64,000 nucleotides of DNA from Aquimarina latercula DSM 2041 (lineage in GTDB: Bacteria > Bacteroidota > Bacteroidia > Flavobacteriales > Flavobacteriaceae), in assembly GCF_000430645.1 (NCBI RefSeq), contig NZ_KE387185.1, forward strand, positions 345,780-409,779. The letters are read 5' to 3'. This document shows positions 18,296 through 27,957 of this stretch, one piece after another. Position 1 is the stretch's first letter. Each line of letters starts with the position of its first letter. The position numbers and the translations under genes are program-made. The notes beneath the pieces were generated by a model. The model had not been told where the DNA came from. It saw only the letters and a program-made list of their open reading frames with translations, and made no database searches.

Positions 18296-21148
18296 ATGAA
18301 AACATATAGCTTAACTTTTTTACTATTACTCAGTAGTATTTCGATTTTTTCTCAACAATTAGCAACCTCTGCTGATGAAATTCAGAAAGGTTTATTACAA
18401 AAAACAAAGCTCGAAAAATCGTCATTAGTAAAAAATGTTCCTTTTGAAAATATTGGTCCTTCAGTAATGAGTGGCCGTGTAGTTGATGTGGATGTAAACC
18501 CTAAAAGCACTACGGAGTTTTATGTTGGTTATGCCTCTGGTGGTTTATGGTACACTAACAATAATGGAACAACTTTCGAACCTGTTCTAGATAATGCAGA
18601 AACTATTAATGTTGGTGATATTGCGGTTGACTGGCAAAAAGGAATTATCTGGGTTGGTACAGGAGAAAATAACTCATCAAGGTCATCATATGCTGGAGTG
18701 GGAATTCTAAAATCGACTGATAAAGGGAAAACCTGGAAAAATGTAGGACTTACAGATTCTCATCATATAGGTAGGATCATACTAAATCCATCTAATTCTG
18801 ATGAGGTTATTATTGGTGTAACTGGTCATCTTTATTCTAATAACGAAGAAAGAGGAATATATAAAACTACCGATGGTGGTATAACTTGGAAAAAGACCTT
18901 ATTTATTAATAACGAAACTGGAATTATTGATGTTGCTTATGCTCCCAATGATTTTAATACTATGTATGCAGCGGCTTGGGATAAGGATCGTAAGGCTTGG
19001 AATTTTGAAGGTAATGGATCAGGTTCAGGAATTTATAAAAGTATAGATGCAGGTAATACTTGGAATAAAATTTCATTAGAAGGAAGCGGTTTTCCAACAG
19101 GAAATGGTGTTGGTAGAATTGGTTTGGCTGTTTTTGATTCTAATACTTTATATGCGGTTCATGATAGTCAGTTTAGAAGAGACGGAAGTAAAAAAACTGA
19201 AAAAAGTTCTGGACTTACTAAAGATGATTTTAAGGCAATGTCTGTTGATACATTTTTGAGTTTAGAGGATAAAAAGTTAAATAGATATTTAAAAACAAAT
19301 GGATTTCAGGAAAAGTATCGTGCAGAAAATGTGAAGCAAATGGTACGTAGCGGTTCTGTAAAACCGATCGATTTGGCAAAGTATTTAGAAAATGCAAATG
19401 CTGCACTTTTTGATACGCCAGTGATTGGCGCAGAAGTTTATAGAAGTGATGATGGGGGTAAAACTTGGAAGAAAACGCACAAAGAATATTTAGATGATAT
19501 TTTTTATAGTTATGGATATTATTTTGCTCAAATACAAGTTAATCCAGTAAATAAAGATCACATTTATATTTCTGGAGTACCAATTTTGAAATCTAAAGAT
19601 GGAGGAGCAACGTATAAAAGCATAAGTGCAGAGAACGTTCATGCAGATCATCATTCACTTTGGATAAATCCAAAGAATCCAAATCACCTTATTAACGGAA
19701 ATGATGGTGGTGTAAATATTACTTATGATGATGGAGAGAATTGGATCAAAGCTAATCAACCAAGTGTAGGACAGTTTTATGCAATTAATGTAGATCATGA
19801 GAAACCGTACAATGTATATGGAGGATTACAAGACAATGGAGTTTGGGTAGGTTCTGTAACCGCTCAAGAGAATGCTTCATGGCACCAAAGTGGTCATTAT
19901 CCTTGGGAAAGTATTATGGGAGGTGATGGAATGCAGGTGCAAATCGATAATAGGAATAGTAATGTTGTGTATACTGGTTTCCAGTTTGGGAATTATTTTA
20001 GACTTAACCGTGATACTGACGAACAAACGTATATCCAGCCAAAACATGAATTAGGAGAATCTCCATACAGATTTAATTGGCAAACACCTATTTTATTATC
20101 TCCACATAATCAGGATATTTTGTATTTAGGAGGAAATAAGTTAATGAGATCTATGGATCAAGGAGATGAATGGACAGCAATTTCTAAAGATTTAACCAAG
20201 GGTGGTAAAAAGGGAAATGTGGCGTATGGTACATTGACTTCTATTTCTGAATCTATGTTTCAGTTTGGATTAATATATACGGGAAGCGACGATGGCCTAG
20301 TATATGTAACTAAAAATGCAGGAGGAAATTGGAATAAAATCTCAGATAGTTTTCCAGCAGATTTATGGGTGTCTAGAGTGGTTGCTTCTAAGCATAAAAA
20401 AGAACGTGTTTATGTAAGCTTAAATGGATATAGATGGGATGATTTTAAAGCATACGTTTATATGAGTGATAATTATGGGCAAAGCTGGAAAAATATTGGG
20501 AAAGAATTGCCAATATCAGCGGTTAATGTGATAACAGAAGATCCTAAAAATGAGGATGTTTTATACGTAGGATCTGATAATGGCGCATATGTTTCGTTGG
20601 ATAGAGGAAACACTTGGCAGGTTTTTTCTAAAGGAATACCAAATGTAGCCGTTCATGATATAGTTATACAACCAGTAGCTAATGATCTTTTATTAGGAAC
20701 TCATGGAAGAAGTATTTATAAAACTAATATTGAACCATTACAGAATTTAACTTCTGAGGTTTTAACTTCTGAATTATACTTGTATCCAATGAGTTCAATA
20801 AAAGCTTCTCGACGATGGGGAAGCTCTTGGAGTAAATGGTTAGAAGCGTATGAACCTTCGACAACGGTTAAGTATTATGCAAAAACTGCAGGAAAAGTCA
20901 CAATAAAAATAGCAACAGAAAGCGAGAAAATACTTCAGGAATTTTCTTCTAGTTCGGATAGAGGATTGAATTATGTGGAGTATGATCTTACTATTTCTGA
21001 AAAAGGAAGAAAAGCACTTTTAAAAGAGTTTCCAGATGAAGATATATCTGAAAAGAAAAATGGTAAATATTATCTTCCTGTAGGGAAATATGAGGTTGTT
21101 ATTTCAAATGGGAAACAAATAGAAAAAGTTCCTTTTGAAGTAAAATAA
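18296..21148 (+). CDS. Sortilin-like/BNR-repeat secreted protein
   Basis: This 950-residue protein has a Sec signal peptide (about 1-19, ending IFSQ) and multiple Asp-box repeats of the type S-T-D-x-G-x-T-W (GGLWYTNNNGTTF, KSTDKGKTWKN, KTTDGGITWKK, KSIDAGNTWNK, RSDDGGKTWKK, MSDNYGQSWKN, SLDRGNTWQV). This is the pattern of VPS10/sortilin and sialidase-like propellers. A helical insert interrupts the propeller (about 300-375). A C-terminal beta-domain (about 830-950) follows, without a type IX sorting signature. It is probably periplasmic or surface located. No sialidase active-site set is recognisable, so no hydrolase activity is proposed. Confidence 0.88.
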   Translation: MKTYSLTFLLLLSSISIFSQQLATSADEIQKGLLQKTKLEKSSLVKNVPFENIGPSVMSGRVVDVDVNPKSTTEFYVGYASGGLWYTNNNGTTFEPVLDNAETINVGDIAVDWQKGIIWVGTGENNSSRSSYAGVGILKSTDKGKTWKNVGLTDSHHIGRIILNPSNSDEVIIGVTGHLYSNNEERGIYKTTDGGITWKKTLFINNETGIIDVAYAPNDFNTMYAAAWDKDRKAWNFEGNGSGSGIYKSIDAGNTWNKISLEGSGFPTGNGVGRIGLAVFDSNTLYAVHDSQFRRDGSKKTEKSSGLTKDDFKAMSVDTFLSLEDKKLNRYLKTNGFQEKYRAENVKQMVRSGSVKPIDLAKYLENANAALFDTPVIGAEVYRSDDGGKTWKKTHKEYLDDIFYSYGYYFAQIQVNPVNKDHIYISGVPILKSKDGGATYKSISAENVHADHHSLWINPKNPNHLINGNDGGVNITYDDGENWIKANQPSVGQFYAINVDHEKPYNVYGGLQDNGVWVGSVTAQENASWHQSGHYPWESIMGGDGMQVQIDNRNSNVVYTGFQFGNYFRLNRDTDEQTYIQPKHELGESPYRFNWQTPILLSPHNQDILYLGGNKLMRSMDQGDEWTAISKDLTKGGKKGNVAYGTLTSISESMFQFGLIYTGSDDGLVYVTKNAGGNWNKISDSFPADLWVSRVVASKHKKERVYVSLNGYRWDDFKAYVYMSDNYGQSWKNIGKELPISAVNVITEDPKNEDVLYVGSDNGAYVSLDRGNTWQVFSKGIPNVAVHDIVIQPVANDLLLGTHGRSIYKTNIEPLQNLTSEVLTSELYLYPMSSIKASRRWGSSWSKWLEAYEPSTTVKYYAKTAGKVTIKIATESEKILQEFSSSSDRGLNYVEYDLTISEKGRKALLKEFPDEDISEKKNGKYYLPVGKYEVVISNGKQIEKVPFEVK

Positions 21149-21246
21149 AGCTTAAACTTGGATTTATTACGGATAGGATTTATATTCACATGTATAAAAG
21201 CAATTTACTTTTTATTGCTTTAGATAAAAGTTTATTAACCAACGTA

Positions 21247-22371
21247 ATGAAAATTAACCTATATAATGCGGCAATCTTTTTTGCGTGCATAGCAATCGTT
21301 GCTATAGCATTGTGGAGGTTTTATACATATTGGAAAAAGAATAATAAACCTAAATATTTTAATAGGTTTTTAGGATCAAAATCTTTTGATGAAGTCTCCA
21401 AAACTAAAGAATCTGAGGAAGAAGCTGTTCAAAAGGCAATTCAGAACTTTAGAATGTCTGGATTAAATCATATGTTTTCGGAAGAAGAATTAGAACTGAT
21501 ACATTATGATAAACCTTCTCAGATTACGGGAATATTAAGTTATTTTTCTACATCATTATTCGATAAAGATAAATTAGATGATGTATTATGGGATATTGTA
21601 GAGAATTGTATTGCTTATCTACAATTAGAAGATTGTATCATATATATATTAGATGATTCGAAAAAAGTACTTATTCAAAAGGCGGCATTTGGTAATAAAA
21701 ATCAAGGAGAACGTAAAATTTTAAGCCCTATAGAAATTTCTCTAGGTCAGGGAATTGTAGGGCAAGTGGCTCAATCTGGAGAGTACGAATGTGTTTATAA
21801 CGTTACGTATGATGAAAGATATGTAGTAGATGATATTAGTCGTAGTTCAGAGTTAGCAGTTCCCATTACTATTGACGATAAAGTAGTTGGAGTATTAGAT
21901 TCAGAACACTCGCAAGAAGGTTTTTTTAATGAACATCATATTTTGTTATTTCAATTAATTGCTAAACTTACAGCAAAGAAGCTTGCGCAGATTAATGTTG
22001 AAAACACTACAAACATAACTAATGATAATCTATATTTTAAAGAGCTTGATTTTTTAATGAAAGAAGCTAAAATTTATAGAGACGCTAGTTTGGGATTAGA
22101 AGGAATCTCCAAAATGCTCAAAATTAGCAGTAATTACTTATCTCAAATGGTTACCGGTTTGAGAGGATCTGATTTTTCAGATTATGTAAATAGTTTTAGA
22201 GTCGAAGATGCTAAGTCTAAACTAAAGAATCCTAAATTCGTAAAATATACAACACTAGCTATTGGTTTAGAATCTGGTTTTAATTCTGAATCAAATTTTT
22301 ATAATATTTTTAAAAAACACGTTGGTGTTTCTCCAAAAGAATATAGACAATCCGAGCAGGAGGTTAAATGA
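21247..22371 (+). CDS. Membrane-anchored GAF-AraC transcriptional regulator (copy 1)
   Basis: From the ATG at 21247 the product has 374 residues: one transmembrane helix (about 5-27), a linker, a GAF-like sensor domain (about 80-235; DDVLWDIVENCIAYLQLEDC, QKAAFGNKNQGE, LGQGIVGQVA) and a C-terminal AraC/XylS DNA-binding domain (about 255-370; LEGISKMLKISSNYLSQM and LAIGLESGFNSESNFYNIFKKHVGVSPKEYR). An in-frame ATG at 21190 would add 19 residues, and the start is not certain. A membrane helix on an AraC regulator without a kinase domain is unusual and suggests direct coupling of a signal to transcription. It is paralogous to the gene at 26569, with the HTCS gene between them. Confidence 0.87.
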   Translation: MKINLYNAAIFFACIAIVAIALWRFYTYWKKNNKPKYFNRFLGSKSFDEVSKTKESEEEAVQKAIQNFRMSGLNHMFSEEELELIHYDKPSQITGILSYFSTSLFDKDKLDDVLWDIVENCIAYLQLEDCIIYILDDSKKVLIQKAAFGNKNQGERKILSPIEISLGQGIVGQVAQSGEYECVYNVTYDERYVVDDISRSSELAVPITIDDKVVGVLDSEHSQEGFFNEHHILLFQLIAKLTAKKLAQINVENTTNITNDNLYFKELDFLMKEAKIYRDASLGLEGISKMLKISSNYLSQMVTGLRGSDFSDYVNSFRVEDAKSKLKNPKFVKYTTLAIGLESGFNSESNFYNIFKKHVGVSPKEYRQSEQEVK

Positions 22372-22487
22372 ATTAGAAATAAGTACTCAATTTTTTAGGA
22401 TAAGATATTGTAAAAAAAGTTGTTCTTTTACAGTAAAGGACGATTAATTATGCGTTCTGCTAAATTGTATTAGACTCCTTAAAACTA

Positions 22488-25400
22488 ATGAAGTACATAC
22501 ATAAATTAATAGTGTTTGGTGCTTGCTTTCTATTGTCTTGTTTTCATACTTACGGACAAGGAGAGGTTACTTATAATGTTAAATCTTATAATGTTTTTAA
22601 TGGATTATCTAATAATTGGGTTTCTGATATATTCCAAGATGAAGATGGTTTTATGTGGTTTGCTACCCAATATGGACTTAATAGGTTCGATGGACAATCC
22701 TATAAAAAATATACTTACACATCAAAAAATTCGAGAAGTTTATCAGGTAATTGGGTAAGATCTATACTTCAGTTAAGTGATGGCAAACTTTATATAGGGA
22801 CTTTAGGTGGGGGAATAGATATTTTAGATCCACATAGTGGAGTATTCGAAAATCTTGAAAAATTAGAGGGTAAAAAAGACATATTAATGGTCAATAATTT
22901 GATCAAATATGGAAAAGATAATCTATGGATATCCTCTACAAGTGGGGCCTATAAATATGTTCCTAAAACTCAAAAATTAACTTCGTTTTATAGTAAAAGA
23001 TCATCAAATATTTCGGTTCTTAATGAAAGAATGTCATTAATAGCGACTAAAGAAGGCTTGTTTGAGGTAACGGATACTATTACAAAAAAATTAGAGCTAT
23101 TTAATGGAAGACTGATTACTAATATTCTTACTTTATCCAACAAGAGGACTATAGTATATATTGGTAATGAGTTATATAGTATAGAAAAAAGAAATGACCA
23201 ATGGGTAAAAGAGAGACTTAATTTTGATAGCTCATATATCAGTAAGCCAACAGACAAATCATTCATTTTTCAAGACAATCGAGATTGGGTTTGGCTAGCG
23301 GCAGGAAAAAATATATGGAAATTCTCTCCAGATTTTAAGACACAAATTGTACTTAATGCAGAGGATTTATTAGGATATGATTTTTCGGATAGGTTAAGGC
23401 TTCTTTGTATTTTTCAGGATAGGGATGATAATTTTTGGATAGGAACTAATGCAGGTGCTTTTCAACTTATAGAAAATAAACCTTTTAGACATCCTGAGAT
23501 AGGAGCAATCGGAAACGTTAGAGAGATTGTAGAGTGTCAAGGTAAAATGTGGTTTACATTACCTGATGGATTGTATACTTGGGACAAGTCTAAAGGAACA
23601 CAATTAGAAAAAGTTATTGATTATAGAATGACATCTTTGGTATGCGCATCTAATGGTTCAGTTTATGGATTATTTAAGAATGAATCTGTTGGAATATTAA
23701 AGATAGATGCAGAAAATGAACGCATAGTTGAGCAAATATTTGAATCTGAGAAAATAGTAGGGAATCCCTGGAGGATTGTTGAAGATTCAAATAAACGTTT
23801 GTGGATTACTCAATGGGATTATTTGATGGTTTATGATACCACTGATGGCAGTTATTTTAGATTTAAAGTAACTAAGAAAAATATAGGAATTATTGATTTA
23901 TTTTTAGACAAGGATGACAATTTATGGTTAGGGACTATAAGCGGAGGTCTTCTTAAGTTTTCTAATGCTAGCGAAATTGTAGAATCTGCTAATTATAATT
24001 TTAAGCGTTTTGTACATAATAAGGATGATTTAAATAGTATTAGTTCTAGTTTGATTCAATCGTTACATCAAACAGAAGATGGAAAGCTATGGATGGGAAC
24101 TGATGGAGGTTTAAATAGCATGGATATCGAAGAAGAGAAGTTCACCCGATATATGCGAAATGATCGAATGCCAAGTGATAAAATATTAAATATTACTAGT
24201 GATAAAAAAGGAGTATTATGGTTAAGTACAATAAGTAACGGTATAACTTCATTCGATCCTGAGAAAAATAAATTTAATACATATACTGTCAAAGATGGTC
24301 TATATGATAACTCTATGTTGTTGAGTTCTATTTACCGAGAAGAAGATGGATATATCTGGATGGGAAGTGAAAGAGGTGTAAATTATTTTAATCCAGAACA
24401 AGTAGAGGTTACCTCTGATTATAAACCAAATTTGGTTTGGTCATCTTATGCAAAACACCAAAAGGATACAGTTATTACAAGACATTTTCCGAATAAATTA
24501 AATGATGTTATTAAGGTTGGTCCTGATGATCAGAACGTTAGTTTTCAATTTTTAGCTTTAACTTTTAAAGAACCACAAAATGTTAGATATCAATTTTGGC
24601 TGCAAGGGTTTCATAACGATTGGCTGCCATTACAAGAGAAAGGATTGATTACACTATCATATTTACCCAAAGGAAAATACAAATTACACGTTAGAGCATC
24701 TAGTTCAGAGAATAAATGGGAAGTAGTACATGAACCAATATCCATTTTAGTATTGCCTCCTTGGCATAAAACTAATTTAGCTTATATTTTATATGGTTTA
24801 TCTTTATTACTGTTGATTTTTTCTTTTTATAAAATCCAGTTAAGAAGAAAAATAGCTGAAACAGAGAAAGAGCATGTTTCTAGTTTGGCTGAGGTTAAAA
24901 CACGATGGTTTAATCAGATTGCCCATGAGTTTAGAACACCTCTTACGGTTATTTTAGGAGCTGTAGACCAGATAAGAACTAGATCTGCAAAAGATGGTTT
25001 GGGTAAAGAAAATAAGCATTTACATCAAATTCAAAATCAGGCAAATCATTTATCGAATCAAGTGCATCAAATTTTGGAAATTGCACAGATGCAAGAGGAT
25101 CAATTAGAAATTGATGAACAGGTAGAAGATTTTATTTCTTTTCAGAAATATCTTTTGTATTCATTTAAATCTCTTGCCGAAGAAAAAGAAATTTCACTTA
25201 CATTTTCTAGCAATCAAGAAGAATTGTTAATTTATTATGATGACGATAAGTGGAGAAAAGTCACTACCAACTTAGTTTCTAATGCTATTAAATATAATAA
25301 AATTGGAGGAGAAGTTTCTTTACAAATTAAATGTATTGAAGATGAAGAAAATTCTATCGTCAATGTTATTGTAAAGGATTCTGGGATTGGGATTTCTTCC

Positions 25401-26366
25401 GACTTTATAAAAATTCTATATGACCCTTTTACTAGATCTCAAACAGAAAATCAAAATGGTGTAGGGCTTGGATTAACATTAACCAAGGAGCTAGTAGAGT
25501 TAATGAAAGGTACTATTAAAGTAGAAAGTAAAGAAGGGTTCGGAACTGTTTTTACTATTAGTGTGCCTGTAATTAATGTTAATAAAGCCCAGAATTCGGA
25601 AGAGATAATTATTTCCGAAGAATCATCTTTACCCATTGTTTTAGTAGCAGAAGATCATAAAGAAGTGCAAGAATACATAGAGTTTTGTTTAGCATCAAGC
25701 TATAAGGTTCTTGTGGCAAATAATGGACAAGAAGCTTGGGATTTATGTCAAAAACATCTTCCTGATCTGGTAATCTCTGATATTATGATGCCTAAATGGG
25801 ACGGTATTAAATTAGGTACTATGATTAGAGACAATATAGCAACGAACCATATTCCTCTTATTTATCTAACAGCTAAGGCTAATCAAAATAGTCAAATCGA
25901 AGGTTTAAAAATTGGTGCAGATGCGTATTTAGCAAAACCGTTCGATAGAGAAGAATTATTGATTAGAGTAAATCACCTGATAGAAACAAGAAAAATATTA
26001 AGAGAAAAATATGATCGGGAGGATGTGGGGAATGTCTCGGAAAATCAGGTAATAGATAGCTTTATACAATCTGTCATAGACAGCATTAAAAACCATATGG
26101 ATAATGATGAATTTAATGTGCCATTATTAGCAGAAGAACTACATATGAGTAGAGTTCATTTATTTAGAAAAATTAAAAACCTTACTGGTATGTCTCCGAC
26201 TAAGTTTATTCGAAAAGTTCGGTTACAACATGCACGTGATTTATTGAGAAATAATGAGTTCACGATTGCAGAGATCGCATATCAAACAGGGTTTAAAGAC
26301 CCTGCTTATTTCAGTAGAGTTTATGTAGAAGAATTTGGAAAGCCACCTTCAGAATCAAGAAAGTAA
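22488..26366 (+). CDS. Hybrid two-component system (HTCS): propeller sensor, kinase, receiver and AraC domain
   Basis: This 1292-residue protein combines a signal peptide (about 1-23), a periplasmic region of two-component-regulator propeller repeats (about 30-670; VSDIFQDEDGFMWFAT, LYIGTLGGGIDIL, LWMGTDGGLNSMD), a Y_Y_Y-like domain (about 680-755), a transmembrane helix (about 762-784), a HisKA domain with phospho-acceptor His 813 (IAHEFRTPL), a HATPase domain (N box near 925, DSGIGIS near 964), a receiver with Asp 1098 (ISDIMMPKWDG) and an AraC DNA-binding domain (about 1185-1290). HTCS proteins usually sense oligosaccharides and activate neighbouring polysaccharide-utilisation genes. No SusC/SusD or glycosidase gene is in the window, so its ligand and targets are open. 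Confidence 0.95.
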   Translation: MKYIHKLIVFGACFLLSCFHTYGQGEVTYNVKSYNVFNGLSNNWVSDIFQDEDGFMWFATQYGLNRFDGQSYKKYTYTSKNSRSLSGNWVRSILQLSDGKLYIGTLGGGIDILDPHSGVFENLEKLEGKKDILMVNNLIKYGKDNLWISSTSGAYKYVPKTQKLTSFYSKRSSNISVLNERMSLIATKEGLFEVTDTITKKLELFNGRLITNILTLSNKRTIVYIGNELYSIEKRNDQWVKERLNFDSSYISKPTDKSFIFQDNRDWVWLAAGKNIWKFSPDFKTQIVLNAEDLLGYDFSDRLRLLCIFQDRDDNFWIGTNAGAFQLIENKPFRHPEIGAIGNVREIVECQGKMWFTLPDGLYTWDKSKGTQLEKVIDYRMTSLVCASNGSVYGLFKNESVGILKIDAENERIVEQIFESEKIVGNPWRIVEDSNKRLWITQWDYLMVYDTTDGSYFRFKVTKKNIGIIDLFLDKDDNLWLGTISGGLLKFSNASEIVESANYNFKRFVHNKDDLNSISSSLIQSLHQTEDGKLWMGTDGGLNSMDIEEEKFTRYMRNDRMPSDKILNITSDKKGVLWLSTISNGITSFDPEKNKFNTYTVKDGLYDNSMLLSSIYREEDGYIWMGSERGVNYFNPEQVEVTSDYKPNLVWSSYAKHQKDTVITRHFPNKLNDVIKVGPDDQNVSFQFLALTFKEPQNVRYQFWLQGFHNDWLPLQEKGLITLSYLPKGKYKLHVRASSSENKWEVVHEPISILVLPPWHKTNLAYILYGLSLLLLIFSFYKIQLRRKIAETEKEHVSSLAEVKTRWFNQIAHEFRTPLTVILGAVDQIRTRSAKDGLGKENKHLHQIQNQANHLSNQVHQILEIAQMQEDQLEIDEQVEDFISFQKYLLYSFKSLAEEKEISLTFSSNQEELLIYYDDDKWRKVTTNLVSNAIKYNKIGGEVSLQIKCIEDEENSIVNVIVKDSGIGISSDFIKILYDPFTRSQTENQNGVGLGLTLTKELVELMKGTIKVESKEGFGTVFTISVPVINVNKAQNSEEIIISEESSLPIVLVAEDHKEVQEYIEFCLASSYKVLVANNGQEAWDLCQKHLPDLVISDIMMPKWDGIKLGTMIRDNIATNHIPLIYLTAKANQNSQIEGLKIGADAYLAKPFDREELLIRVNHLIETRKILREKYDREDVGNVSENQVIDSFIQSVIDSIKNHMDNDEFNVPLLAEELHMSRVHLFRKIKNLTGMSPTKFIRKVRLQHARDLLRNNEFTIAEIAYQTGFKDPAYFSRVYVEEFGKPPSESRK

Positions 26367-26568
26367 ACCACAAAACCTCAGTGTTTATAGTAGATAATCC
26401 ATTCATGTAACTGTAGTACAAGCATTCGTAACGACAGTACAACAGAGGATTTAATTCTTGTTTTACCTTGCTTTTGTAATTGAAAGCAATCAATTCCTGT
26501 TTGAATAATATAGCCGCTTTTTTTGTGACTTAATTCAAGCAGTTTTGGTAAGGACAAAAAAAATCAAA

Positions 26569-27819
26569 ATGGACATTAAGAAAAAATCAGGCAATAGTAC
26601 TGCCGAAGAAATCACTCGTAAGTTTATAATAGTATGTTTGTTATTTGCTATAATTGCAATTATAATATCTATACTAGATCGTAATTCAATATCACTAAGT
26701 CGTCTATATACAGAATTAAACATTTGGTGTATTCTAATCACATCCCTTCTTTTCTTATTTTTTGAGACTAAAGAAACATCAGAATTGTTATTAAATGATT
26801 CTTTTATTACTTCCTTTGATCAGCATAATGCTTTAAATCTTCAGAAGACTAAAAAGAAAGTATATCCCAAAAAGGAAAACAAACCAACAGAGAAAAGTAT
26901 CAATAGATTATCAATCCCCTATCTTGATGAGGTTTTTGATGAATTTGAAGATGATTATTTGCAAAACGCTCCGATCCAAACAATAGCTATACTAAGTTAT
27001 TTTGCAACATCACTTTTTGAAAAGAATAATGTAAACGATGTACTCTGGGATATTGTAGAAAACTGTATTTCTCATCTTTATCTAGAAGATTGTGTTATTT
27101 ATATGTTGGACAAAGAAAAAGAGTATTTGATTCAAAAAGCAGCTTTCGGAAACAAAAACAATGGAGAGAAGAAAATTGTTAGTCCGATAAAAATTAAGAT
27201 GGGAGATGGTATTGTCGGAAATGTGGCAAAATCCCAAAGGTATCAACGCATTAATGATGTAAGTAAAAACAAAGCTTATATTGTTGATGATGAAACTAGA
27301 ATGTCCGAACTATCAGTACCAATATGTATTGAAGGGAACATTATAGGTGTTTTAGATTCGGAACATTCGGAAAAAAACTTTTTTACCAATGATCATGTAT
27401 TCCTATTCCATTTAATAGCAAAACTAACAGAAAAAAAATTAAAGCAAATCTGTGGTAATAATACTAGCTGTAATATAACAAATGATAATACATACTATAA
27501 GGAACTTGAATTCTTAATGAAAGAAGCAAAATTATATAGAGATCCTAATTTAGGTTTAGATAGTGTAGCACATAAATTAAAAATTAGTAGTAACTATTTG
27601 TCTCAGTTAGTGAATAAATTAACTGGAAAAAATTTCGCAGATTATATAAATACATTTAGGGTAGAAGATGCTAAATTAAAATTAAGGAATACTAATTTTA
27701 TAAATTATACCATTGTTGGTATTGCTTTAGAATCTGGATTTAACTCTAAATCTACATTTTATAGTTCGTTTAAAAAAGTGACTGGTATTTCCCCTAGTGT
27801 TTATAGAAAAACAGGTTAA
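26569..27819 (+). CDS. Membrane-anchored GAF-AraC transcriptional regulator (copy 2)
   Basis: The 416-residue product starts at the ATG at 26569 (an in-frame TTG at 26545 is less likely). It has two membrane helices (about 18-37 and 50-66), a charged linker, a GAF-like domain (about 135-285; NDVLWDIVENCISHLYLEDC, GDGIVGNVAKS) and an AraC DNA-binding domain (about 300-415; LKISSNYLSQLVNKLTG, VGIALESGFNSKSTFYSSF). GAF and AraC parts are very similar to copy 1, while the membrane parts differ. Its stop is 5 bp before the first copy of the palindromic promoter element (27825), which makes it the prime candidate to bind that element. This link is inference. Confidence 0.87.
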   Translation: MDIKKKSGNSTAEEITRKFIIVCLLFAIIAIIISILDRNSISLSRLYTELNIWCILITSLLFLFFETKETSELLLNDSFITSFDQHNALNLQKTKKKVYPKKENKPTEKSINRLSIPYLDEVFDEFEDDYLQNAPIQTIAILSYFATSLFEKNNVNDVLWDIVENCISHLYLEDCVIYMLDKEKEYLIQKAAFGNKNNGEKKIVSPIKIKMGDGIVGNVAKSQRYQRINDVSKNKAYIVDDETRMSELSVPICIEGNIIGVLDSEHSEKNFFTNDHVFLFHLIAKLTEKKLKQICGNNTSCNITNDNTYYKELEFLMKEAKLYRDPNLGLDSVAHKLKISSNYLSQLVNKLTGKNFADYINTFRVEDAKLKLRNTNFINYTIVGIALESGFNSKSTFYSSFKKVTGISPSVYRKTG

Positions 27820-27824
27820 AAATG

Positions 27825-27885
27825 TCCCAATTCTTTGAAATTCAAACTTTCCGGATACTTCACGCTTTAAACTGATCTACATTTA
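27825..27885 (+). promoter_or_regulatory. Palindromic operator plus -7 box, copy A
   Basis: This is a 31-bp inverted repeat (27825-27855), left arm TCCCAATTCTTTGAA, centre A, right arm TTCAAACTTTCCGGA. Then 22 bp and the -7-like box TACATTTA (27878-27885). It is the most divergent copy, and its -7 box is 72 bp before the ATG at 27958. It directly follows the second GAF-AraC gene. Copies B-E share the same geometry. Confidence 0.75.
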
Positions 27886-27957
27886 TTGTCCAGAGTATGT
27901 TATAGTTCATTCTGATAAAGATGCTACAAACATTTTTTGATAATAAATTTGAATATT

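Noticed and set aside
22371..22487. Search for the same palindrome in front of the HTCS gene and the sortilin-like gene
   Set aside because: No sequence with both TCCGA-type and TTTGAA-type arms is present upstream of 22488 or 18296, so these genes are not counted in the regulon.
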